The translations under genes and the position numbers were made by a program. Of a DNA stretch of 64,000 nt, positions 31,259 through 41,809 are shown one piece after another. This DNA is from Botryosphaeria dothidea (Eukaryota > Ascomycota > Dothideomycetes > Botryosphaeriales > Botryosphaeriaceae). Below the pieces are notes generated by a model. The model was not told the DNA's origin. It did no database searches and saw only the letters and a list, made by a program, of their open reading frames with translations. The first letter of the stretch is position 1, and each line of letters starts with the position of its first letter. The stretch lies in the NCBI GenBank assembly GCA_011503125.2, contig WWBZ02000051.1:2976001-3040000 (forward strand), written 5' to 3'.

Positions 31259-32940
31259 GATTACTGCTTTGAGCATTAGAATAGGGCGCTTGAGATGCTG
31301 GCGACGGGAGCTTATAAGTGGGGAGAGATTAATCGCACTGATAAAGCTGTCTTCTTCGGACATCTCACCGCTTCGGCCCTTTTCGAACTACTTATACGTA
31401 CTATGGGATCGGCAACATGTCAGCAGCAGCTCGGCTCATTATATAGCACCCGTGTGTTTCAAGTAGTGCCAGCTGGTCGACAGACAAGGAGGATGACTTT
31501 ACACATTTGTCCATTGGACAGCGAAGCTTGTTTTCTTTCTCTTTCTCCACAGTCTTCCTGACTTAATTCCCGTTCGTCTCCACCGTACCTACACTTATTG
31601 TCTCTTTCTGCTCTTACTGCTTCTTGGTGGTTTCCGTCTCGTCATGAAAAAACCTTCCCCGTCATCCACCATCATGCGCCGTCATTCGCTGTCATTGGCA
31701 GTGAAGGCGAATGACGAGACGGAACAGACGTCACCCTGTGTTATTTGGTGCTACCTCACGGTGTTGCACGGCAGAAAATCCTTAGTCCAAACCTTGCTCA
31801 GTCAGCAATTCATTAGATAGGGTATAAAGCTTCTACATGGTCTGCGGTTTGCACAGCAGATCATCAAATATATGAACCAACCTCACTGTTCTTCGTTGTG
31901 CCCACTCTTTGTGTGGTGTAAGGTCGTGTTTGATCTTGTTACCTCTCGTTTCGCCCCTTTGTTTAAGATGATTTGCTACACACGCGCGCGCGTACGTTCT
32001 CTGCCTATTTGCATCGTTGCAGGAACCTCTGCCCTCAAGCTTTTGAGGCGTTCAGACACTGAGCGTCCCTCAGCACAACAACGTCTTTCGTCCTCTGGTG
32101 AGGCTGTAGAATTCTTTTCAGGACAACTCTTTATTATCTCTTGCCCAAGCGATCCAAAGAATTTGATAACCTTCCCCTCCTTCCTACGCAAAAGAAACGT
32201 GAATGCAAAGGGCGGAAGTGATCTGGAATGCAGACAGGGCCTTCTTGTCGAAATGAGTTGCCAAGATAGTTAAACAGACATGGCTCAAGGAGTGAGCTGA
32301 GGAGACTACGCTGAGGTGGTCATGGAATCGGAGAAGTGAGGAGAGTGCTCATGAGACGTTCCAGCCTGGCCATAATTCATCAGGATGAACCTGCTCGATA
32401 GCCTGGAAAGGTAGCAAGAAGAGTTGTAAAGCATGTCATGAAAGAAGATGGGGCAAACATCATGAAGCCGTGAGTGAGCAACGCTAGAGTCAGACAAGCA
32501 AACACGCCAGACGCGGGCAGAAGCGCGACATCAACACGTGACCTGCACGTCCGCTGCGCTTCGTTGCTTAAAATCTTCGCGCCCACCTGCAACACCCAAC
32601 CCCTTCCGCTTCATCCTGGAACATGCGCAATGTGGTACGAACGCTCATTTTCCACCTTACAGTTGCGCTCTTCCGTTTTCTCGCCTGCTGACACCCTGAA
32701 TTTCATTAGATTCTCCAACATGACAAACCATCCAGATCATCAAAGTAGCCAAGCTACCGCCGGAGGGTCTGGAGGCGATGACCCCAATCAGGAAAAGAGA
32801 GGACCCGACAACCGCCACACCGTGACAACCCAGAAAAGGCATGCGTCCCTTTTTTTAAACCACTGAACGAGGCAGGTATTAACGTCACGAGAAGGGGGTC
32901 TGACAAGACTAAGCCACAGGATACAGAGACCGAAGCGGCA
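31259..32940. other. Intergenic region without a supported gene
   Basis: In this 1.7-kb stretch the short open frames lack conserved motifs or fungal codon character. It contains the nested inverted repeat at 31632-31724. An ATG at 32720 opens 48 codons that could be a 5' exon of the following gene, but I see no normal GT donor to join it. Confidence 0.45.
31632..31724. repeat. Nested inverted repeat
   Basis: The outer arms TTCCGTCTCGTCAT (31632-31645) and ATGACGAGACGGAA (31711-31724) are perfect 14-nt inverted copies. The inner arms CGTCATTCGC (31680-31689) and GCGAATGACG (31707-31716) pair over 10 nt. The outer and inner right arms overlap, so the two hairpins are alternatives. It could be a small mobile-element relic or a transcribed hairpin. 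Confidence 0.6.
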
Positions 32941-33825
32941 ATGGCTGGTGACATTGCAAGTGTCCATAAGCATACGGCCGATGAACTACGAGCACTGAGG
33001 GACATTCTCACCCGCGAGAATAACAACATCACCCGCGAGTGCGGCACCCTCATCCACGAGCGAGACACTCTCGCCTATGAGCGCAATAACCTCATCCATG
33101 AGCACGATGGCCTCATCTATGGGCGCGATGATGAACGTCAAGAGAACAAACGGCTTCGCGCAGAAAACAGCCGCCTACACGCAGAAAACAGTCGTCTCCG
33201 TGGAGAACTTCATTCCAGAAACGCTTATTCTAGAAGAAGTCTCAGCCCCCGCCGCTATCCCGATGAGGTCCCTTTGAGGGGGGCTTACTCCATGGCAAAC
33301 CCAAGCCCTCATCCGTACCATGGGAGCCCTTCCTGGGAGCATCGTTTTAGGAGAAGCCCAAGCCCTCGACGCTACTCACCCTCGAGGCTCATGGCTCCTC
33401 CGGACAGACCTCGCAGCTCGTCTCACTACAGGTCTCGAAGCCCACCCCGTCACCAGTTTCATGGCTCGAGCTACTACAGGACTCGTAGCCCACAGCATGT
33501 ATCCCAGAGTCCATATCCTGAGTTGCGCCCCGACAGCCGAGCCACCGATTGGAGGAGAAACACAGAATACGAACATCGACCTTCCAGCCCACCGCGCAGG
33601 CATGCTCCACGTTCACCCGCCTTGTCGTGCAAGGAAGACAACACGATTGGCGCTCCAGCATCATCCACAGGGTCGTCTGCTCCGAACCTCGCAGGACAAA
33701 CCCCCCTCAAATCTCGCAGTATGGAGGCGTCAGAGGAGCAACCAAGGGTAAAGGCTGAAGAGCCAGACGAAGAAGTCCCTTTGCAGCGAAGCCGGAGGCC
33801 CCCGGGGCGCTCAGGTCGCCACTAA
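32941..33825 (+). CDS. Unrecognised coiled-coil and RS/SP-rich protein
   Basis: This open frame codes for 294 aa from the ATG at 32941. Residues 10-90 are a predicted coiled coil with internal repeats (LIHERDTLAYERNNLIHEHD, then RLRAENSRLHAENSRL). The rest is disordered, with many Arg-Ser and Ser-Pro pairs (RRSPSPRRYSPSR, YRSRSPPR) and a basic tail RSRRPPGRSGRH. RS-rich composition is typical of RNA-processing proteins, but no RNA-binding domain is visible. An upstream exon from the ATG at 32720 is possible but not supported by a clear donor site. I do not recognise a family. It could be lineage-specific. Confidence 0.5.
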   Translation: MAGDIASVHKHTADELRALRDILTRENNNITRECGTLIHERDTLAYERNNLIHEHDGLIYGRDDERQENKRLRAENSRLHAENSRLRGELHSRNAYSRRSLSPRRYPDEVPLRGAYSMANPSPHPYHGSPSWEHRFRRSPSPRRYSPSRLMAPPDRPRSSSHYRSRSPPRHQFHGSSYYRTRSPQHVSQSPYPELRPDSRATDWRRNTEYEHRPSSPPRRHAPRSPALSCKEDNTIGAPASSTGSSAPNLAGQTPLKSRSMEASEEQPRVKAEEPDEEVPLQRSRRPPGRSGRH

Positions 33826-34752
33826 CGGCCACCATGATTACAAGATACACCGACCAGATTGAACTATTGCCTCAATCTTTTATCGCCACGGAGAAGCTTC
33901 CTTACAAAACTTCTACCTCATTCTAACTTTTTTTTTACTCTCACTTCCACCATTCCAATCATGTCAAGCTTACTGCAATCGCAGGAGCCTTATTGACAGC
34001 CCTTTGTGGGAGATTATTGGCAATCATCACCTGTCAACTTGGACCTAAACCGGTCTGAATCCATCAAGGCTTACGTTTGCCCCACTCGGGAGACGCACTC
34101 TATCAATCTCAATTCGATACACGAGCCTTCCCTTCCAGCCGAGACACCCCACGGTGCCTTCAACCTGTATTTGTCCATTTTGGAGAAATGTGTTGTCAAT
34201 TCCAATTCGTAAGTTTTTTAGCAAATTCCCATTGTGGAAGATACTCACACCTTGCTCGATAGAGATTGTGCTTTTGGCAGGTTTTCTGGGGGCACATACT
34301 CGGTTATCAACTTCTTTTTCAACTGTGATCATCACCAATGAGCGTTCCACAGTAATAGACTTCTTAGGTAAATAAGAATGGAATTTCAAGCACTAAGCGT
34401 GAGATTGACCTTCCAAATTTCGATGTACAGAGCTTCTCTAGTCTCCCCTTTGAAAGTCCTGCCGCTCCGCTCAGTTTCCATTGCGCCTCCCCCACCAACG
34501 GGGTATTAGCATCTCTCGTATGATTCTCTAATCACTAGTAAAGTCGACCTAGCTCTATCAGCTCTGTATGAGGTTGATTCGCAACGTTTGTAAGCACGAA
34601 CGCCTCCGGATAGGCATTTTCCAGCCAACCTTCCAAAACGTCATCCGGATGAGCATTTTCCGGACCAATATATCAGCAAGTGAATCCCATCACCACCACC
34701 ACCCCAACAGCACCACCAACAGCCCCTCCAGAAAAAAAAAAGAGATCCAACC
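33826..34752. other. Intergenic, upstream of arginase-family gene
   Basis: This 927-bp stretch has no supported gene. Its last 150 bp hold two copies of the TCCGGAT-type element annotated separately. Confidence 0.5.
34605..34664 (+). promoter_or_regulatory. Paired TCCGGAT...TTTTCC elements
   Basis: TCCGGATAGGCATTTTCC (34605-34622) is followed 39 bp later by ATCCGGATGAGCATTTTCCG (34643 on), about 90-150 bp before the arginase-like start. The second copy, 22 nt at 34643-34664, recurs exactly, in reverse complement, upstream of the nitrilase gene. Paired CCGG cores suit a Zn2Cys6 protein such as the one encoded at 37162-39346. Confidence 0.6.
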
Positions 34753-35675
34753 ATGGCCCCAGCAACCTCAATCGCCCTCATCCTCTCCCCCTACCACGTC
34801 GGCCTCCCCGCCCACCGCGTCGGCGCCGGGCCCCTGCGCATCCAGTCCCACGGCCTCGAGGCCGCGCTCCGGCGCATCTGCCCCGCCACCACGACCACCA
34901 CCATCCCGCCCGTCGACGACGACGACGACGACGCCTTCGAGGGCGAAATCGGCCGCTCGTTCGAGATCCTTCGCCGCATCTCGCGCGCCGTCGCGGCGGC
35001 CCGCGCCGCCCGCGCCTTCCCCGTCGTCCTCTCCGGCAACTGCAACGCCAGCGTGGGCGTCGCCGCGGGGCTCGGGGACGTCGACGACTTGGGTGTCGTG
35101 TGGTTCGACGCCCACGACGACATGGACACGCCGGACACGCACGTGAACGGGTACTTCGACGCGATGGGGGTGTCGATGCTGGCGGGGCGGAGTTGGCGGG
35201 CGCTGATGGCGACGGTGCCGGGGCATGTGGATAGGCGGCTGGACGGCCGGTTCGTGTACTGCGGGTTGCGCGATGTGACGGAGGTGCAGCGGCGGGCTGT
35301 CGAGGATGCCGGGGTGGATGTTGTTTGGGGGGAGGCGGGGAGGCGGGGAGGCGGGTGGATTTTGCTGCGGAGCTGGAGGGCATGTTGGATGGGAAGAAGA
35401 TGGGACAGGCGTTGGTGCACTTGGATCTGGACTGCTTGGATGAGTCGTTGGGGCGGGTGAATGAGTATCCTTCTCCTGGGGGATTGCTTGAGGATGACTT
35501 GTTCAAGTCTCTGAGTCTTGTCCCGGCTAAGGTCACGCCCGTTTCTCTGACAGTTTGCTCTTTCAATCCCAATTTGGAGGGCGGCGACAGGATTGCAAGA
35601 ATTGCCGTTGAGGGTATGTGCCGCTTTGTTGAGTCACTGGTGGATTCTGGGGTTTTACAGCGGAGCAGCAGGTAG
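34753..35675 (+). pseudogene. Arginase-family ureohydrolase with frame broken at an 8-bp repeat
   Basis: Frame 1 runs from the ATG at 34753 and shows SGNCNASVGVAAGL, VVWFDAHDDMDTPDT and GYFDAMGVSMLAGR. After about 35329 it degenerates into Trp-rich nonsense, while the frame ending at 35675 carries the true continuation: VDFAAELEGML, LVHLDLDCLDESLG and YPSPGGL, with the second metal-binding DxD..D motif. The break coincides with three tandem copies of GGGGAGGC (35329-35352). Loss of exactly one 8-nt copy would put both halves in one frame of about 304 codons. No spliceable intron spans the break. Cys replaces the usual first metal-binding His (SGNCN for GGDH), so the substrate may differ from arginine. 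It may be a real mutation, a repeat-length polymorphism or a sequencing error. It converges on the nitrilase gene. Confidence 0.75.
35329..35352 (+). repeat. Three tandem copies of GGGGAGGC
   Basis: Three perfect 8-bp units lie inside the arginase-family gene, and a partial GGG follows. The unit length is not a multiple of three, so each gain or loss shifts the reading frame. Confidence 0.9.
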
Positions 35676-35726
35676 AGGCAGGAACTCAAATTGAACAGCG
35701 CAAAGGATCGGTACCCTACTGAACAT

Positions 35727-36806
35727 TCATGCAATCGCCCCCTTCTTCCGCATCTCGGCATCGATCTCTTTCAAAGTCTTGTGCGACTCCAGGAGAGTTG
35801 GCGCTGGTTCCCACGATACCTGATCACTCCTCTCCCTGTTGACCTTGACAACGTAAGATTTCGGCTGATCATCGACTAGCAGACGTAGCAAATCGGGACG
35901 AGAATAGTGGCCGACGGGATCCGCAATGGCCTTCGCATAGTCAATCTTGTCCAGGTCGATACCGCAATAGATCAAGCCGTCAAACAGCGGATCAGTCGGT
36001 TCAGTGAGCTGCCTCCCATCCGGTCCAAACATCGATGCTCTTCCTCCTCCACCCGACAGCATGAAGCTCTCCTTGGCATTGGCCTGTCCTTCGCTGTTCT
36101 TCTTCATGCCTTCAGGGGAGAGGGGTTGATTGGTGACCAGAGTGAAGACCCGTCCTTCGATGGAGTAGGCACGGCTCATGGTGACTTCGTTGGCTTCATT
36201 GCAGACAGACCATGGCTCTATGCCCACATGGTCACCATTGAAAGGCCAAGCTGCAATGTGGACCTGTTCACCCTGGGCCCAGGTGTTGTATTTGAGCAGT
36301 GGCTGCAGGTGTTCCCAGCAGTTTAGCATGCCGATCTTGCCCAGCGGTGTGTCCACGACATTATTCAGAGAATCGCCCGTCGCATCTCCGAACAAGGTAC
36401 GCTCGACATGTGTAGGCTTTGTCTTCCGTCTGTGGCAGAGCACGTTGCCGTCTGGCCCGACCAGCATCTGTGCAAGGTAGAGCGACCCGCCGACGCGTTC
36501 GCTGAAGCCGAATACAACATAGATGTCGTGCTGGGAGGCGGCGCGGCGAATCTTGATGATCTCGGGCCCGTCGGCCACCAGACTGTTGGCCATGTACTTG
36601 TGCACCAACGGAATGTTTTCGTGGTAGTTACCGCCCCACAGAAAGTTGGGGTATCCTGGAACCCAGACCTCGGAGAAGGCAATGAGAGATGCCCCGTTCG
36701 CGTGTGCCTCTTCAATGAGTCGGATTGATTTCTCGATTCCAGCATCTTTGTCGAACCAGCACGGTTCAGCCTGAGCAACGGCTGCTTTCCATTGACGAAT
36801 CGACAT
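35727..36806 (-). CDS. Cyanide hydratase / aliphatic nitrilase
   Basis: This is a single exon of 359 aa. The open frame reaches 36821, but the first ATG is at 36806 (MSIRQWKAAVAQAEP). The nitrilase Glu-Lys-Cys triad is visible in FSEVWVPGYP, HRRKTKPTHVER and GMLNCWEHLQP. GGNYHENIPLVHKYMANSL resembles fungal nitrilases and cyanide hydratases. It would add water to a nitrile (to acid and ammonia, or to amide) or to cyanide (to formamide). Length is normal. It ends 51 bp from the end of the arginase-like frame and shares a 22-nt upstream element with it, which suggests a common nitrogen-scavenging or detoxifying role. Which nitrile is used cannot be told. Confidence 0.92.
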   Translation of the reverse strand: MSIRQWKAAVAQAEPCWFDKDAGIEKSIRLIEEAHANGASLIAFSEVWVPGYPNFLWGGNYHENIPLVHKYMANSLVADGPEIIKIRRAASQHDIYVVFGFSERVGGSLYLAQMLVGPDGNVLCHRRKTKPTHVERTLFGDATGDSLNNVVDTPLGKIGMLNCWEHLQPLLKYNTWAQGEQVHIAAWPFNGDHVGIEPWSVCNEANEVTMSRAYSIEGRVFTLVTNQPLSPEGMKKNSEGQANAKESFMLSGGGGRASMFGPDGRQLTEPTDPLFDGLIYCGIDLDKIDYAKAIADPVGHYSRPDLLRLLVDDQPKSYVVKVNRERSDQVSWEPAPTLLESHKTLKEIDAEMRKKGAIA

Positions 36807-36942
36807 TGTAATGTATGACAAGATATTGGTGAGATGCTGGCGAGATCAGTGACCTTCAAACGAGGAGACGAAATATTGTAGTACAGAACATCGACACCAT
36901 GCCCTGCAGTTCTGTTAAATGGACATGTAGACGGATACTGCC

Positions 36943-37060
36943 TATCCGGATAGCATCTTCAAAATCGAGCACCGCATTGCTATACCCTAAAGGCGGGTGT
37001 GTTACAGAGTGTAGTATCGAGGTACGTGGGGTTTGCAATCCGGAAAATGCTCATCCGGAT
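36943..37060 (-). promoter_or_regulatory. TCCGGAT-type elements upstream of the nitrilase
   Basis: TATCCGGATAGCATCTTC (36943-36960) and, at 37039-37060, an exact reverse-complement copy of the 22-nt element at 34643-34664 lie 137-254 bp upstream of the nitrilase start codon. They are also between that gene and the 3' end of the Zn2Cys6 regulator gene. Confidence 0.6.
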
Positions 37061-37161
37061 ATTTCAGATAAGGTTTGCCCTATCCACCAATACTCGTACA
37101 TAGAGATAGACTATAGTTACCTATCAGCAGGCCTTAGTGTTAGGAGCCACTCAAGGCAATC

Positions 37162-39346
37162 TCATTGATGGTGGAAGACACAGGTAACGTCATCCCCCTC
37201 GGCAAATGGATACAGCGAGCTCCAGTCCAGCGCAGAAGACAGTGTTTCATGCGGCATATCCGGCAAAGGCTCCATGAACTGGCCGAAGATAGACTCGTCA
37301 TCTTCGGCGTCCAACAATAGACCTGATCCTGTGGGTTGATTGACGTCCGGCGGGGTAAAGCTTGCTTCAATCCCGGAGATGTCAACTTTCCAACCCTGCG
37401 CAAGATTTCTTAGTGCAAGAACAGATCGACTGCTCCAGCTCCAGGTTATTTCCATGTCTTTTAAACTTCCAAAGCAGACTTTGAAGCCTTCTATTGCTCT
37501 TTTGTGCGTCTGTTCGTTGGCAGACGTAGCATCAAGGAGGAAAATGACGGCGGCAGTGAATGCACAGTGCACCGCCGAGATAGGAATAAGACGCTTGTGA
37601 AGTCTGTCAGTCAAGCTTTACGTAAATTATTTGAAGCGCATAGATAGGCGTCTGGTTACTTACAAGGCCGTAGTGCATCTTGTAATTCCGGAAAATAGCA
37701 GCAATCCACTCAGCAGATTCCTTACAGGCAGCGTAGTGGCTATCTTTTGTGTTTGACACACCGGTGATGATCCCAGTAGCGGTACGTCGAGACTTGATGA
37801 ATGGACGGTGGAGGAGAACCATGATCACGTGGTATTGCAAGCTGCGGACAGATTAGCATAACCCTTCTGTAGGATGCATCGGAGCACGTACTGTAGCTGG
37901 TATACATGAGGCAGAGCTCGTGTTGTATATGACTTTGAGATTCGAAGCACAGAAGGCAATTCATTATAAAAAGACGTAAGACGCAGATGGGCATCCGAAG
38001 CCATGCTGGGTTTTTCGTACTTGCCCGGAGAATATCTGGGACTGATTAGCAAAGCAAATGGAAGACACGAGGCATTGACTCACATATTATCAAGGATCTC
38101 GACGACCGAGGTCAGCATGTTGCAGAATTGGATGGCATTACTAACGCAATGGGATATGGGTGTTGAATCGTCAACCGGATCGGCAGATGACATAGTCCAG
38201 GGCCGTTGTTCTTCTTCACAATTGGTGGTGGGCATTTTGACAGTCATCAAGCAATCAAGGATCATTGATGGACGGCCCAAACCAATGTTGAACAGCTTGT
38301 CCAGGACATAGCAGCCCCACCAAGTCACGCTTCGCACTTCAGCCTCTTCCGCTGTCATGATGCCTTCATCAACGCACTGCGAGCAGTCGAGGTGAAGGCC
38401 AAGGCTCAGCGCCATACGTACGGCCATGCCGACGTGCATCCATCCGAATGCTTCTTTGTCGAGAGCAGTTTCGCGTAGAGCAAGGAGGGAAAGGGCCTGG
38501 ACGGTGGTGGTAGTAGGAGCCTCGCACTCGTACAAAAGCATAAGCTTGGCCTGAGCAGCAAAAGCGTCGCCGGCGGTTTGAGGATTCTCTGGGTCTTGCC
38601 TGACCTCTGAGCGATCGGAATAGCGCGAGGCAAGGGCGAAGATTGAGGAAAGCAGGGCAGGCGAGTAGAAGCGGCCAAAGGGAGAGCCATTGCGGCAGGC
38701 ACGATCGCGGAGAAAAGGGCCGCGGGGAACAACACGCTGCCAGGCATTTTGCCAGGTCCAGAATAGATCGAGCAGATGGGGTTCCAGCTCGTCCGTGATG
38801 GAGGCCAGGCCGATTTGTTGGCGAGTTGCATCATAGCCCCGACGCTGCATCTCCAGTGACGGCGGCTTGTTCAGCTGGGCGGTGCGGAGCAGATTGTGAT
38901 TGCTGCGAGATCCAAAGTAACAGATCTCGCCGCCATCGCCAATGTTGAACGAGCCCAGGGTGTCGGTCACGTAGTCAATGTCTGTGGCGTGTACCGGTGC
39001 CACTGGGACTGTGGAAGAATCATGGTGGTGGTTGCTGCCACTGCTGTGATCTGAACTGGCGTGCGCGCGGAAGCCAGCCAATTGTTTTTCCAGCGATTCG
39101 ATACGAGCTTCGAGGGCACGCACGTGCTGCTTACTCGGAGGCTTGCGCTTGTCTTCGGTGTAGACATACTCGCATGGTTGATCACGATACCGACAGGCGG
39201 AGCACTGGGTTGGATTGCCGTCGCACTGCGTCGTGTCAGGGAACCGAATAAATACGGAGGGCGGATGGTGTACCAACCTTAGTTCTTTTTACCCGGCAGG
39301 CCTTGCATGCTGTGGACACCCTTTGTCGTGGTTTTTGGGTCTTCAT
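37162..39346 (-). CDS. Zn(II)2Cys6 transcription factor with fungal-specific domain
   Basis: There are five exons, 39346-39278, 39225-38084, 38041-37892, 37841-37664 and 37593-37162; the protein has 656 aa. Splicing exon 1 to exon 2 completes the zinc cluster STACKACRVKRTK-CDGNPTQCSACRYRDQPC (six Cys, quoted in two parts). A short coiled coil follows (RALEARIESLEKQL). The fungal-specific domain (Fungal_trans) occupies residues 160-480, with FWTWQNAWQRVVPRGPFLRD, WMHVGMAVRMALSLGLHLD and GCYVLDKLFNIGLGRPSMI as family landmarks. It is a nuclear activator or repressor binding CGG-type sites. It lies directly upstream of the nitrilase, whose promoter carries paired CCGG elements, so it is the natural candidate regulator. 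Confidence 0.9.
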
Positions 39347-39608
39347 GTCTGTGAGGGCGGAGGGATCGTGCGTCGGCCGAGGGATGTGTGTGTCCCGATC
39401 GACGTCGGCTTCTGCACCTTACTTATCTGCCTACTACACCGGGCCGACCCCGGCTTGTCACTCACTGGGAAGCTACTAATTACGTCGATACTTTGACATT
39501 ACTAACAGACATTACGACTACTAACACGACTTCTACATCGCCATCACCATCCCAGACTCCTTCCACTCAACAACGGCGCCACTCCGTTGAAACTCAGATC
39601 GCTTCCCA

Positions 39609-41809
39609 TTACGGCACCAAAATAGCCGCAGCTCTCTCAATACCGGCAGCCGCCCTAAGCACTTCGGATTCTGCAAGCGTCAAGTTGCCCGCATCAACCG
39701 CTTCCGTGATACCCGGATAGGTGACTGGAGCATAGCCCGTGTCGATTCCGGGAGCGAACACGACGTGCCTGAAGAACTGACGATCGGGCAGGCCGCCCTG
39801 AGATGTGAATCCCCGCTGGAAGTCACGGTACTTTGTGTTGACACGGCTAATGAGCACCTCGTCTCCGGTGAGCTCCGCATCCGCTGCGACTGACGCAATG
39901 GCATTGGCGGACTCCTCAAAAGCATCAATAGCATCAGCGAGCGGACCGAGGTCGAGCGTCGCACCAGCCTCGGCCACTGTGGCGTTGAGATCGTCGTAGT
40001 AGAGGCGTAGCTGAGTGGTGTAGTTGGGGATGTCGAAGGGAATTATGGGGTCGTCTGCGAGATGGTAGGCGAGAAGGGTAAGGAATTGACCGATAGCCTT
40101 GTGGACAAGGAATCCCGGATCGCCGTACGTGATCATCCAGTGGTAAGTATCGTAATTAGAGCTGTACGCCAAATTAGAAAAAAGACTTCTGTTAGTCGCA
40201 GCTGGACTTACTGGTAATGGTAGATAGGATCGTTGGGACCGCCGCCAGCTCCCAGATCAATCGAGCTGATGCCATTGTGCAAGAACGACGTGTAGTCCGA
40301 TCCGCTGCCCAACACGCCAAATTCACCCTCAGTCTCCTCGAACCAGGCATCATACAGAGTCTGGTTCAATTCACCGGTGCCGGCATACGGCCAGAGAATC
40401 TTCTTCTGGATCTCATTTACAATGGTATGGAGTTCCGGTGTGGCAGAAAAGTCCGGACGAGGACCAGAAGCGCCGATGTCAATGTTGAGATACGCTATGC
40501 TCGTCTCAGCCAACCAAGGGATGTACTCCTCAACCCACTCGGTAGACCCGTACAGGCCATACTCCTCAGCATCCCAACTGGCGAGAACAATATTTCGCCT
40601 TGGCTTCCAACCGGTCGCGAGGAGTTTGCCAAATGCCTTGGACAACTCAACCAGGACCGCAGAACCGGAGTTTGGATCAGCCGCTCCACCAACGATCCAC
40701 GCATCTCTATGGTTACCGATGATGATGGTCTCATCGGCATTGGTGCCGTTGATAATACCAATCGCATCCCAGATCGGGGTGATCTTCTCTTCCATGAGGT
40801 TCGACAGATTGATGGTTGTTCCGGGAGCGGGCCCAGTGCTGTATGTCACGTTGAGGGCCCCCACCCACTTCGTGCGATTGACCTCCTCTCCAGGAGTTCC
40901 ATAGCCATCCAGTGCGGCGAGGAAAGGCACGGCATCCTTCCAGGAGATCGGGACAGATGGGATGCGCGGCGTCACGGAAATAGTGTCGGCTCTGGGAGAG
41001 TCCTCCTTCGAGGGATATCCGGGTGTTGTTGGATCGCCTGGGAACTGGGACAGGAATTGAACGGATCCTCTCTGAATCGAGGTGGGATTGCGTGCCGGCC
41101 CATCGGGGTAAGCAGCATAGCCATTTGCTTCGGTGATGTTACCATCGTCTCCCGGATCGGTGAATATGACAGCTCCAATCATCCCGTTCTCCTGCGCGTT
41201 CTTTACTTTGAGTCCACGGAAGGGACCACCGTACTTTGCAAGCGCAATTTTTCCCTCGAGAGAGACACCAAGGTCCTTCAGCCGGTCAAAGTCGACCTGC
41301 TGACCACGGCCGACATAAACATACTCCGCGGAGGCATTTCCAGACCAAGAAAGCCCATGAAAAGCCGGAACACTGTTGGGGTACGAAGTCGTCTCATCTT
41401 CAGCCAGCACCTCCTCGATCAAAATTGCTGCATAGCTGCTGCCATTGGAGTGCACAACCGAGACTGACTGGGAAACGGGGTAGTTGAGGAGAGTCCAGTA
41501 CTCGGCCAATGAAGATGGCACGCCGAAAGACGACCATTTATCAGCCGTCCACTGGGCCACACTCTCGTTTGTGCCCGCGATATGCAATCCGTGGGTGTAG
41601 TAATAGCTCCATTCGTCAATTGTGGTGTTGTCGAAGGAATTGACAAGGGCAGACTCAACGTCAGAAAGTACGGGAGGGAAAGCAGTCTCTTGACGAGCCA
41701 CAAGCTTGGAATTGCGGTGATGGCCAGTGCCACGGGGGGTGAGAAATTCCCGCTGACACGCCGCAGCTTTTGCAGCGAGAAGAGAGAGCACAGCAAGCAC
41801 CGAAGCCAT
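39609..41809 (-). CDS. Secreted M28 metallopeptidase (glutamate carboxypeptidase II-like)
   Basis: There are two exons, 41809-40212 and 40161-39609; the protein has 716 aa. It has an N-terminal signal peptide (MASVLAVLSLLAAKAAA), a protease-associated domain (GKIALAKYGGPFRGLKVKNA) at about 200-300, then the M28 domain. Zinc ligands are in GNHRDAW (His, Asp), NSGSAVL, SWDAEEYGLYGS (Glu-Glu), NIDIGASG and DTYHWM (His). A TfR-like dimerisation domain forms the C-terminal 130 residues. Many Asn-X-Ser/Thr sites fit secretion. It removes C-terminal residues, often acidic ones, from peptides. It would help external peptide nitrogen use; a link to the neighbouring nitrilase and regulator is only positional. 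Confidence 0.93.

Noticed and set aside
32720..32866. Upstream exon of the coiled-coil/RS protein
   Set aside because: The ATG frame stops at 32866 and no GT donor joins it in frame to 32941; only a GC-type donor could be forced.
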